A stretch of 64,000 bases of DNA from Daphnia pulex (taxonomy: Eukaryota; Arthropoda; Branchiopoda; Diplostraca; Daphniidae), in NCBI RefSeq assembly GCF_021134715.1, contig NC_060018.1, positions 7,395,501-7,459,500 of the forward strand, in the 5' to 3' direction. The translations under genes and the position numbers were made by a program. This document shows, piece after piece, positions 46,870 to 56,465 of this stretch (the first letter of the stretch is position 1; each line of letters begins with the position of its first letter). The notes below the pieces were generated by a model. The model had not been told where the DNA came from, searched no databases, and saw only the letters and a list, made by a program, of their open reading frames with translations.

Positions 46870-47375
46870 TGAGTTATGTTGAATCTCCTATTCTAGGAAT
46901 GACGTTATATTGCAAAGCTTTTTCCTAGAAGATAGCCAAACGTCCCATGTTATATAAACATACAGCGATTACCGTCTGTGGACATCGTCTCAATCTTGAA
47001 AACCATGTTTTTTGAATAATCTTAACTACAAACTCTATTTACAGCTTTCGAGTTCTATAACTGGACATACATTTACTATTGCAATTAGTTGTATCAAATA
47101 TCAAGGCTTTCTACTCTCACAATGAGGGATACTCTTTCTCACTATCTCATTTCATTATTTGTGTATGTTCCACGACCTATATCCGAATGTACTTCCTTTT
47201 GGTTCGCACTTTCTCTACATCGTAGGAATTAACGTAAAGAAACACCATGAGAACTCGTGTTGTCGTCTATGAACATCTATGAATTCTGCCCATAATGGTG
47301 AATGATTTCAAACGATATTAACTTGATAATAAATGGTGGAAAACCAACAATACTAACTAAAATCAAAAGACTAGC

Positions 47376-47448
47376 CGCCCGAAGAGGGGCTTGAACCCTT
47401 GACCTCAGGATTAAAAGTCCCGCGCTCTACCGTCTGAGCTAACCGGGC
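47376..47448 (-). tRNA. tRNA-Lys(TTT), unit 16, T-arm/acceptor variant
   Basis: Carries the same block of changes as unit 12, although units 13-15 between them lack it. Confidence 0.83.
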
Positions 47449-47859
47449 TTAATAATTGGTATTGCAATAGTTTTCCGTTCGAGTTCATTTTTAAATTTTA
47501 CGATTGCTTATAGATCTTTTACGGACGGAAGTACGGACGTTTTTCTATTCTTCGTAAACAAAATGGGTACACATTCTTTCATCCTATAATTTGTCTCTGA
47601 CTACATTTTGTGTTTGTAAACTACACTCAAAGACCGCCATAATGCATTTCGGCACTGGTTCTGAAAAATAGACACGTTTCTGGAAACGCCAAGTAACAGG
47701 TCATGGCTCCACGGTTCCGAGATAGATCCCGGGACCTAGGATACCCATGACTGCACAGTTAATATTTGTAATCATGCGTAAATTTGAGATATTAGTAAAC
47801 GATTGAAAATGAGTTGTTCCACTAGAAAATACTAGCATGTGAAACAAATGGCAATTCAC

Positions 47860-47941
47860 CGCAGTTGGTAGGGTTCGAACCTACGCCCTCAGAGAGGAAT
47901 AGATTTCAAGTCTATCGCCTTAACCACTCGGCCACAACTGC
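47860..47941 (-). tRNA. tRNA-Ser(TGA), unit 16
   Basis: No difference from the unit 2 copy seen; the acceptor change of units 11-15 is absent. Confidence 0.95.
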
Positions 47942-48059
47942 TCCGATATTTCAGACAATCTAGTAATAATATTTATTGGTTCACCAATATTTCCGTTTGA
48001 CCTTACTGAAGAGCAGGTTAAATGAGAGATGCAAAATCCTAGCACTTTCTTTAAGTGTA

Positions 48060-48143
48060 GGTCGTGTGGCCTAATGGATAAGGCGTCGGACTTCTATGAA
48101 AGTAGTTATCCGAAAATTGCGGGTTCGAGTCCCGCCACGATTA
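48060..48143 (+). tRNA. tRNA-Arg(TCT), unit 16
   Basis: No difference from the unit 1 copy seen, intron included. Confidence 0.95.
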
Positions 48144-48399
48144 ATAGCATATGACGAAACTATTAGTTCATGATGAGTAGTAGTTAACCACAAACCATGG
48201 GGAATCATGTCAGATCAATAAAACTACAAATATATCTCGAACACTCAATGAATATCACTGGCTTGCATTGCCTTCACAGTGACGATTGAAATTGGCTGCT
48301 GATATAGCCTTGCTTGGTAGATAACTTAAATCATTCTCTCTAAAGACACACAGAGAGTAGTAAGAGTATACCTTACTGATGATGAATGAACCTTTGATT

Positions 48400-48420
48400 A
48401 ATAAATAAATAAATAAATTA
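48400..48420. repeat. Short AAAT microsatellite
   Basis: About four AAAT repeats replace the normal spacer just upstream of the last Ile(AAT) gene, at the array edge. Confidence 0.8.
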
Positions 48421-48429
48421 AATTTCATA

Positions 48430-48503
48430 GGCCTGTTAGCTCAGTTGGTTAGAGCGCCGTGCTAATAACGCGGAGGTCATGAGTTCGATCATCTTACGGG
48501 CCG
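48430..48503 (+). tRNA. tRNA-Ile(AAT), unit 16, edge copy
   Basis: Last gene of the array. The T stem has one change (CTCTT becomes ATCTT) and the discriminator is G instead of A, so charging by IleRS may be affected. The flanks are also unusually diverged. Confidence 0.8.
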
Positions 48504-49203
48504 CTGTAATTCTTCCATTTAACGTTTTCCATGCCGGATTATCGCTTCCTCATAAGCGCGCGTTTTCTCTGTTTAACAGAGAAAAAGGCTCCCGGGATGG
48601 AAATGGGGAGGAAAAAAGGGACAAACACGGGCAAACAAATAAATTCTGTTTTCAATTTACAATTTACTACATTTAATATGACGCGAAAAATCTGAAAATG
48701 AAGAATGTTGTTCAGCTAGTGAACTTCTGCATTTCAGAGTTTTCCGCGTCTTCCTAGCTCTACCTGTTCTGTAGTTATCCCCCCTTAAAGTACCTTAATT
48801 TGCATATAGCTCTACGGAGCGTTCCCAAACTTAGGGCTCGAGTTAAAAGTTGCTCTCTTGCTAGGAAAAATTTAAAAAAAATCAGCTTCATGCAACTACC
48901 ATTAATAGCTAGAAAAAAATTCGTCGCAATCCGACGAAAATTGGATTTTTGGGAACGCCGAGAAAAACGCCTTTTTCCATAAGGTTCTCTCGCGCGTTCC
49001 GAAACTTAAGGTATAGGTAATACTGTACATTTCTGTTTTTTTTAAATCGTAATAAATTTCGAAACAATCGATAAAATACGAATTTTTTCCAGGATAACCT
49101 CGCACTCCCCTACTTTACAAAAAAAAATAGTGTACAATCAATGGTCCATCAGATTGAAACCCTCTTTCTTCATTTGAAGATTCCCAGCCACAGTCGGGTA
49201 ATA
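48504..49203. other. AT-rich DNA between the array and element C
   Basis: Homology to the unit fades by about 48540. A 23-bp inverted repeat, TTTTCTCTGTT with a one-base spacer and its complement, lies at 48563-48585. I see no tRNA, no credible coding region and no other feature in the remaining AT-rich sequence. Confidence 0.6.
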
Positions 49204-49208
49204 AGGTG

Positions 49209-49373
49209 TGTTGTGACTTGTCTGGCCGCTAGAGCGCCCCCATGTTGAGCCGAGGGCTAAAAGCTAGGCCTCAGTCTCATGTCGACCGAATTGAACGAAG
49301 GTCGTCATTTCCCTGAGTGAAATACAAAGATTCATCACGTTCGAGCCGTTTACTTGTCCGCTCGATCTTAACA
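49209..49373 (+). repeat. Left LTR of element C
   Basis: 165 bp, near-identical to 54287-54451. Confidence 0.93.
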
Positions 49374-52300
49374 TGGCGCAGTTGTAGAAACACGTTCGTA
49401 TTCCCTCCGTGTGTGTGTTTTTCCCCCCAAATCTCTTTGACTTACTGGCAGCTGCCACACATACGACTTGCCCGTTGTTGCCCTACCACTCCCCTTTCGC
49501 GTGGTCTTTCTCGTCATCCCAGCCGCCATCTTGTGTCGCCGTTCCGTTGACCAGAGTTTATCCTGCGACATCGTGTGACACAGTGCCCCGTCCGGTTGCG
49601 TTCCATGCAGCGTTTTGATTACATAAAAACGCCTGCCAGTTCGTCCAACGTGCGTGCCAACATGGTTGACTCCGACGCAGATGACGCCGCCGCCGACGTT
49701 GCGGCCCGTTTGACCTCATCGAGCAAGGGCAGGCCGCCCTTCAAACCAAATTTGATACGATATTAAATCAGCTGCAGCTTCTCCTCAATGCCTCTCGCGG
49801 AAATGTCGTGCCACCAAATCCGCCGCCTCCACCTCCGCCGCCTCCACCAAGCCCAGGCCCACCAGCCCCCACCGCCGCCATTCCAGTTTCCAGACGTCGG
49901 CTCGATACGTCATCACTCGAGAAATTACACGGTGATATTTCGCTAGTTGACTTCAAGACTTGGCGGCCGCCTGAATCAATTGTCGACCTACCCGGTGGAG
50001 GAGCAGACAGCCGCTCTCCGCCTATCACTAGACACCACGATGCAACAAACTGTTGAAGTGGCTTTGAATTTCACGCCCAACAATACTACGTTGCCGTCGG
50101 AAATCTTGGACGCCATTGCAAATCATATTCGCCTAAAGCGAAACGTAGCATTGGACCACGTTGCATTCGAAGAATGTCACCAAACAGCCAACGAAACTTT
50201 CGACGATTTTGTTATACGGCTGAAGAGACTGGCGGGAACGGCGGAACTTTGTGCTCATTGCTCGGACGAGCGTTTGGCGACCCGAGTCATGGCCGGCGTG
50301 AGAGACGGCGAATCGCGCAGGAAATTATTGAGTCTACCCCCCTTCCCTACCTTGCAGCAGGCGGTGAACCTCTGCCGCGGAGAGGAATCCGTCCGTGCTA
50401 ATGAACGCACGCTGAGCGGACAATCATTCGTCAACGCGTTGAACGCCAGGCCACGTCGACAGCCACTGCCACCCGGAACGGCAATATGCAACGCGTGTGG
50501 CAGATTGGTTCATAACAAGGAAGAAATATGCCCGGCCATCGGACGGCAGTGTCATATCTGCAACGAACCAGGTCACTTCTCACCACGCTGCCCGAAACGA
50601 CCGCAAAGTGAATCTGCATCGCGGGAGAAATCGGTCCGATTCAAGGCCAAGGTGCCGCATATTGCCGTGTGCAATCTTCAGGTCACTAATCGTCGCCGTA
50701 AAACCCCAACCATCAACCTGGATCTACGTGCGGGCTCTGCAAGAGCATTTACCGCAGTTACATCAGCCATCCCGGACCTGGGAGCGGAAGTATTCGTCGC
50801 CGGTCTCGACGTGTTGATCAGCCTTGGCCTTGCCGAAGCTGACCTTTCCGGAGCCAAATACGACCTCGTCCAGGCGGACCGCTCCTCCACTCTACTATCC
50901 GTTGGACAGCTGGAACTTACAGTCCACTACGGACCGCGCGAGGCGCAATGCACCGTAGTCTTTTGCCCGGCAATACGTGGCATGCTACTTTCTTGCGTAG
51001 ATTGCATTTCACTGGGTATTTTGCACCCCACTTATCCGAAACCCCTTCCGGCCGGCGACCAATCGTCCATCCGATCCGTTGGTCAATCCACCCCACCATC
51101 CGATCCTATTTCTTTCTTAGCCCTTTTTCGACCGTAGGGACATCCGTGGCAAGATCCTCTGGATCTCTCTATTGCCTGTCGGGACAAATCCCTATAGGGA
51201 ATCCTCTCTTAACCCTTGTTTACGTGGCGTCTAGAAGCTAAAAACTTTTATCGGCTCACGTCGATAAAGGGTTAAGTGGACCTCTATCCGAAAAACCAAC
51301 GGAGGAATTTATCAGCCACACCCGTTTGGCCATCATGGCTCACTTCGACGTCGTTTTCGACCAGTCCCAGGGCCTACGCTACATTGACGGACCGGCCATG
51401 ACCATCGAGCTGACCAACGACTTCGTGCCGTATTACGTCAACGGCGCCCCTCCCATAGCGTAAGCTGACTGACCGGAAGTGAAAAAAGTGTTGGACGACA
51501 AGGAAGCTGCCGGAATTATCGTCCGCGTGACCGAACCGTCCGACTGGGCTGCCCCCCTCGTCGTCTTGCGGAAACAGGATGGAATACAACGCGTTTGTGT
51601 CGGCCAACCCATCCAGTTCGGACGACCAGAGACGCAGTATCGGAAGTCGACAGTGACGCCATCTACTTTAGTTGCTTTGACGCCACCAACGGTTACTTCC
51701 AGATTCCGTTGGATGAAGCTAGTCAACACCTCACGGTCTTCATGACCCCGTGGGGTCGGTATAAGTACTTGAGAGCCTCCATGGGGCTGAGTTGCAACAG
51801 CGACGAGTTTAATCGCCGAGCCGACGCCGCTTTCAGCCACCTATCCAACACCGTGCGCGTCGTGGACGACCTGTTGCGCTTCGACCGATCCTTCCCTGCC
51901 CACGTGCGAGGCGTCTGTTCCGTGCTCCAAGCAGCGTGCGACGCAGGCTTCACTTTTAATCCAAAAAAGTTCTTCTTTGCTCAGGAGCGCGTGAAATGGG
52001 TCGGCTACATCATCCAGCGCGGTGGCATCGGCGCAGATCCCGACAAATTAAAGGCAATCGCCGATTTTCCACGGCCACAGGACATCACCGGACTCCGCTC
52101 ATTTTTAGGCCTGGTGGAACAGCTCGCCGGTTTTTCCAGCTCCATCAGCGGGTTGAAAGAACCGCTCTGCCCACTGCTACGCACGTCCAACCCATTCATC
52201 TGGACCCCAGACCACGAGACAGCATTCCAGGACGTCAAAAAGGCGCTCATCAGTCCCCCAGTCCTCACGCAGTTCGACCCGCAGCTGGAAACTATGCTGC

Positions 52301-54286
52301 AGACGGACGCGTCAATCAAACACGGATTGGGCTACGCCCTGCTGCAACGGCACGGCACCATCTGGAAGCTCGTCGAATGCAATTCCCGTTGTTACACCGA
52401 TCTGGAGACACGCTACGCTATTGTCGAGCTTGAATTGGCGGCCGTCGAATGGGCGGTGCGCAAATGTCGTTTGTTTTTACTAGGTCTCCCGAAATTCACG
52501 CTTTTAGTCGACCACCAGCTGCTGGTCTTGATCTTGGACCGGCAGACCTTGGACATGGTGGAAAACCCCAAACTACAACGCCTGAAAGAACGTCTCTCCC
52601 CATTTGTCTTCACCACGGTCTGGAGGAAAGGTAAAGATCACTCTATTCCCGACGCTTTATCCCGCTCTCCCGTCGGCCAGCCCTCGGAAGAAGACGACGC
52701 CGTCAACGCGGACATCTCATCGCACGCGCGTCACTGCGTCGTACGTCGCATTCAGTCGATGAGCAACGAGGAGGCTCCGGAAACTACACCGTACCTGCGC
52801 GACCCACTACTCGACAATCTGCGATTTATAGCCGCGACGGACACGGCCTACGACGAGTTGATCCAGGCCATTTCAAACGGCTTCCGTCCGAGCGCCGCCA
52901 CACGTCCGCCAACGTCCGCCAATTCTGGGCCATCCGCATGGATCTTTCCGTCGACGACGGCTTGGTGCTATACAACGGTCGGATCGTGGTGCCCCAAGCA
53001 GCGCGACGTGAGATCCTTCAGAAGCTCCATTCATCCCACCAAGGCATCACCAGGACGAAACGACGCGCGCGGCAGGCGCTTTACTGGCCCGGGATGTCCA
53101 ACGACATAGTCCTTCTCGTCGAAGGATGTCAATCTTGCCAGCAGGTCCGCCCAAGCCTACCCAAGGAACCCATGTTGGTGGAGCCGCCGCCGCATCGCAT
53201 CTTCGAAGACGTCTCGGCTGATCTTTTCCAGCACGGGAACCTGCACGTGCTGGTATATATCGATCGCTTGTCCGGCTGGCCGGCAGTACACCGGTGGCAT
53301 CGAGATCCGACGGCCAAAGACGTCATCGCAGCCATCGCCGAGAACTTCGTCGACTTAGGCGTGCCCATCCGATTCCGCTCGGACGGTGGACCCCAGTTTG
53401 CAGCAGGATCTTTCCAGCAATTTCTCCATCGTTGGGGCGTAGCGCCGGCTCTATCGTCTCCGCACTATCCCCAGGGCAACGGCCACGCCGACGGCGGCCG
53501 TCAAAATAATGGAGTCTTTGGTGCTCAAACTCGCTCCCACTGGCGACTTTTCCACCGAAGCATTTTCCCAAGGCCTACTAGAGCTGCGCAACACCCCCGG
53601 AGAAACGGGATCTTCCCCGGCCGAAATTGTCTTTGGCCACAACTTGCGCTCAATTGTACCGGCCCATCATTCTTCTTACGCGCCCCGCTGGAAAGCCGCC
53701 ACGATGGAGCGCGATCGCATCGCCGCCGCTTCCGCCAAACGAAAATCTACTACGACGTCCACGCCCATCCTCTGGCACCGCTCAAAATCGGAACGGAAGT
53801 CCGCATTCAAGATGAGAAGACCAAGTTATGAAAGAAAGTCGGCGTCATCGTGGCCATCGGGAAATTCCGCTCTTATCGCGTCAAATTTGCAAGCGGGAGT
53901 GTCCTTTGGCGAAACCGGCGCTTCCTACGTCCCATCCGAGCCGCTGTTGCCCCAGATCCTGAAGGAAGCCCGAACACGCCACCCGGCGATGCGGAAGCCG
54001 ACGGAACCACTCCACATCCAGCAACTGATCGCCCGTCATCCGATTCCCCCCCGCGACGTAGCCATCGTGAACGCCGAGCCCGAAATCGCCTTGATCTTTA
54101 ACAATCATATTCACTTTATGTCATGTTCACTTTATGCCTCCCCGCACAAATTGCTCCTCTCCCCCTGTCATTTATCGCTGTCTTCATGCGACCTATCGCC
54201 TTCATTCTTAATTCAGATCGTTTGCTTTGTCTCTTTTTCGTCTGTTGTTTGTTCGCTTCCCCATTCTGTGAAAGCTTGTGGGGGGA

Positions 54287-54451
54287 TGTTGTGACTTGTC
54301 TGGCCGCTAGAGCGCCCCCATGTTGAGCCGAGGGCTAAAAGCTAGGCCTCAGTCTCATGTCGACCGAGTTGAACGAAGGTCGTCATTTCCCTGAGTGAAA
54401 TACAAAGATTCATCACGTTCGAGCCGTTTACTTGTCCGCTCGATCTTAACA
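54287..54451 (+). repeat. Right LTR of element C
   Basis: 165 bp; preceded by the purine tract GTGGGGGGA. Confidence 0.93.
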
Positions 54452-54578
54452 AGGTAGATTGGCTTGATTGGTAAATTTAGTTCCTTTAGTGGGGAATAAA
54501 GCGGTTGTCTTGGAGTTGAAAGGGAAAGAAGACTGGAATATGTTGTTCCCTTCAATGGTCCATATTGACGTTATCACT

Positions 54579-55424
54579 TCAAGGATTCTTCTCAGCTTCC
54601 ATAATCGGGATCGACGTGTTAATATCTGGTCTGGAGCAGTCCAATTTGACAATCCATAAAACAACGACGATTATGTTCATCACTAAACAGCAGTAATAGA
54701 TGATGCAATAAAAGAGAATCGCATTGGCTTTTGTCCTTTTGGCATCTTCGCATAAGAAATAAATAAAATAAAAAAACGAAACAAAATTCAGGTGAAAACT
54801 TTAACAAATATTTGTGAATTCCCAAATTTAAAAAGCAAAATGATGGAATAGGCTACCGTAATTATGCTTGTCGTCATTGCCTTCAACTTGATCCAATTCA
54901 AAATTATTGTTGGAGTCGTAGGTGCATTGCTCGCCAAACATTTCTTGGACGTAGGCACAGGTAAATGATGATCCAAGTACCATAGCCAAACAAATCGATA
55001 TAGAGTCGAAAAAATTAACAAATCCACTTTAGCCTTTGGGGAGGGAGGGGGAATAAACAATGGTATGGTAATTGATTATGTTTAAATACGAAAGCAAGTA
55101 TGAAAGGAGAAAAATTTTTGAAAAAATACATTATTGTCCTCTTTCCCCATGTGATGAGACCGACTACTACCGTCGCAGCAAGCAGGATCATTAGCACTAG
55201 AAATCCATTTCGGTCGTAGACCACGTCTAGAGCATTTATAAACGTCTTGAAAATACAAATGAATAGACCACGGATGATGCAATAAATCAAGGCGAGTAAA
55301 ATGCGATAAAATTTTCTCTTTAAATTATAATAAAATAACGCTAGCTTACCGTCCGGACAACAGCTATGGGTAACAATTACATGTTGATAATGGAGAAAAT
55401 AAGCAGTAGCAATGCAAACTTCAT
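54579..55424 (-). CDS. Multi-pass membrane protein, four coding exons, family not recognised
   Basis: Four minus-strand exons join in consistent phase across GT-AG introns: 55424-55381, 55315-55130, 55026-54857 and 54745-54579. Together they give 567 bases, 188 residues plus TGA. The ATG has a good context (CAAAG before it). The product is strongly hydrophobic. An N-terminal segment (MKFALLLLIFSIIN, possibly a signal peptide) is followed by helices around ILLALIYCIIRGLFICIF, FLVLMILLAATVVVGLITW, FFDSISICLAMVLG and ILFYCIIYYCCLVMNIIVVVL. An acidic loop with CTYDSNNNFELDQVE lies between the last two, and the tail ends MEAEKNP. Four evenly spaced helices resemble MARVEL or tetraspanin-like small membrane proteins, but I see no diagnostic motif. 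Introns are 65-111 bp. The 3' end lies only 128 bp from element C. Each exon alone is short, so the model rests on the phases and the hydrophobic pattern agreeing. Confidence 0.66.
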
Positions 55425-55671
55425 CTTTGGTGCCGACAAGTCGACAACGAGTCGAGATCCACAGAGCGCAACATGCTGCGACTACCTCTGCGTAAATCTC
55501 TTAAAATACAGAAAATTACTCATCTCCGTACTTCGACCGCTTACCTCTATCGAGACAGGGCGAGACAAGTTCGTCAAACTCTTTACATTCGTCAACCGAG
55601 TTCGTATCCAGTGATTCTCTAGGAATTCCTCTATATGGATGAATGAGGTCAGTAGACAAGCAGCGACGCTG

Positions 55672-55678
55672 TTATATA
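55672..55678 (-). promoter_or_regulatory. Possible TATA box of the small membrane protein gene
   Basis: TATATAA on the minus strand, about 250 bp upstream of the start codon. A possible 5'-UTR intron (55544-55500, GTAAG...TTAAG, 45 bp) lies between; it is short and uncertain. Confidence 0.4.
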
Positions 55679-55929
55679 TGACCTAGCCCAGACGCCCCCC
55701 ACCCAAGGGGTTAGAAACAAATATGGGGGGAAAAGTAGTCAACAACTTTTTATCCCCTTTACAATTTTATCTAATTCTTTGTTTACCTTCCATCAAATTA
55801 TACCACGTTAAAAATGATGAGTGTGATTCGATTTGGACATTTGGTTTTATTGAATTTCGACAGCGTCGCTCGTCAAAATCACAGGGAAATAACACACAGA
55901 ATATCTAGCAAGCAGAATTTTGAAACCAA
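55679..55929. other. Intergenic DNA between the membrane protein gene and the Girdin gene
   Basis: AT-rich DNA with a C-rich stretch near 55694-55710. No credible gene or RNA seen. Confidence 0.6.
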
Positions 55930-56465
55930 TGAATACAAAATAAAATCGTAATACATTTATTGATGCAAATATGTTATCACAAAGGAATGCCGCCGATAGT
56001 ACTATCCTATGTGACTACGTCAAGCAACCGAATGTCGAAAAGCATTGTTTGGGCATCATCATTGTGAACATAATGCTACACGAATTTCCGCCAGCTGATG
56101 TTGCAGCAACGTCGCTTATTACACACTAATTGCCGAATAAAGATTAAAGCCAGTTTAATGGTTGATGATGAAATCGAGGTTTTTGGAGGTCACTTGTAAA
56201 TAAGCTGTCGAATGTCCAACGGCTTGTACAAGTGACTACACTGAAGATATATTTTATAACATCCAATTGTCAATGTTTATACATATTTTTGTTGTAATGA
56301 TTGATGAAGCGAACCAAATGAATAGATGAAGGAAAAGCACGTGCGAAGAAACGGGGGGGGGGGGACATATAGTACATACGTAGCTGACTATATCGGATCG
56401 GAGAACACAATCGAACTCTCTTTCAATCCTGATTGCAATATCGAAGCTGGCCGCAGACTGTGTAT
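55930..56465 (-). other. Probable 3' UTR of the Girdin/Daple gene
   Basis: Follows the stop codon at 56466-56468 on the minus strand. An AATAAA poly(A) signal lies at 55961-55956, about 505 bases after the stop. A run of 12 G on the plus strand (C in the transcript) lies at 56353-56364. No other gene is visible. Confidence 0.6.
55956..55961 (-). terminator. Candidate poly(A) signal AATAAA
   Basis: AATAAA on the minus strand, the first clear signal downstream of the Girdin/Daple stop codon. Confidence 0.5.

Larger units (their letters stand above)
1..48503. repeat. Tandem array of a six-tRNA repeat unit (units 1-16)
   Basis: Sixteen head-to-tail copies of one unit of about 2.48-2.51 kb. Unit starts, taken at the first base of tRNA-Ser(CGA), are: unit 1 truncated at base 1, then 2387, 4866, 7345, 9824, 16019, 18523, 21027, 23531, 26035, 33687, 36165, 38643, 41122, 43601 and 46080; the last recognisable gene ends at 48503. 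Spacings are 2478-2479 for most units and 2504 for units 6-9. Units 5 and 10 return to 2481 and 2506 once the inserted retroelements and their 5-bp duplications are subtracted. Copies differ by scattered single bases in genes and spacers alike, which suggests array-wide homogenisation. Base 1 lies just after a Ser(CGA) gene, so the array continues to the left. Confidence 0.97.
49209..54451 (+). mobile_element. Element C: Ty3/Gypsy LTR retrotransposon, broken
   Basis: A 5.2-kb element has 165-bp LTRs (49209-49373 and 54287-54451) that start TG, end CA and differ at only one base I could see. The flanks AGGTG and AGGTA fit an almost perfect 5-bp duplication. The primer site after the left LTR (TGGCGCAGTTG) is complementary to the CCA-tailed 3' end of a tRNA-Ser. 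A G-rich purine tract abuts the right LTR. Parts in order are a gag-like region with a Pro-rich stretch and two CCHC knuckles (49.8-51.1 kb), reverse transcriptase and RNase H (51.5-52.7 kb), and an integrase HHCC finger and core (52.9-53.6 kb). It is broken, with several breaks. The near-identical LTRs suggest it is still fairly young. It belongs to a different lineage from A and B, judged by its sequence and its primer. Confidence 0.92.

Noticed and set aside
1-48503. CRISPR-like or rDNA array
   Set aside because: Units are about 2.5 kb with tRNA genes. There are no short direct repeats with unique spacers, and no 18S, 28S or 5S sequence was recognised.
49768-50056. Gly-rich and Pro-rich frames on opposite strands
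   Set aside because: They come from one GC-rich low-complexity tract inside element C, not from separate genes.
55366-55614. Plus-strand 82-residue open frame
   Set aside because: It overlaps the first exons of the minus-strand membrane protein gene and has no recognisable features or splice context.
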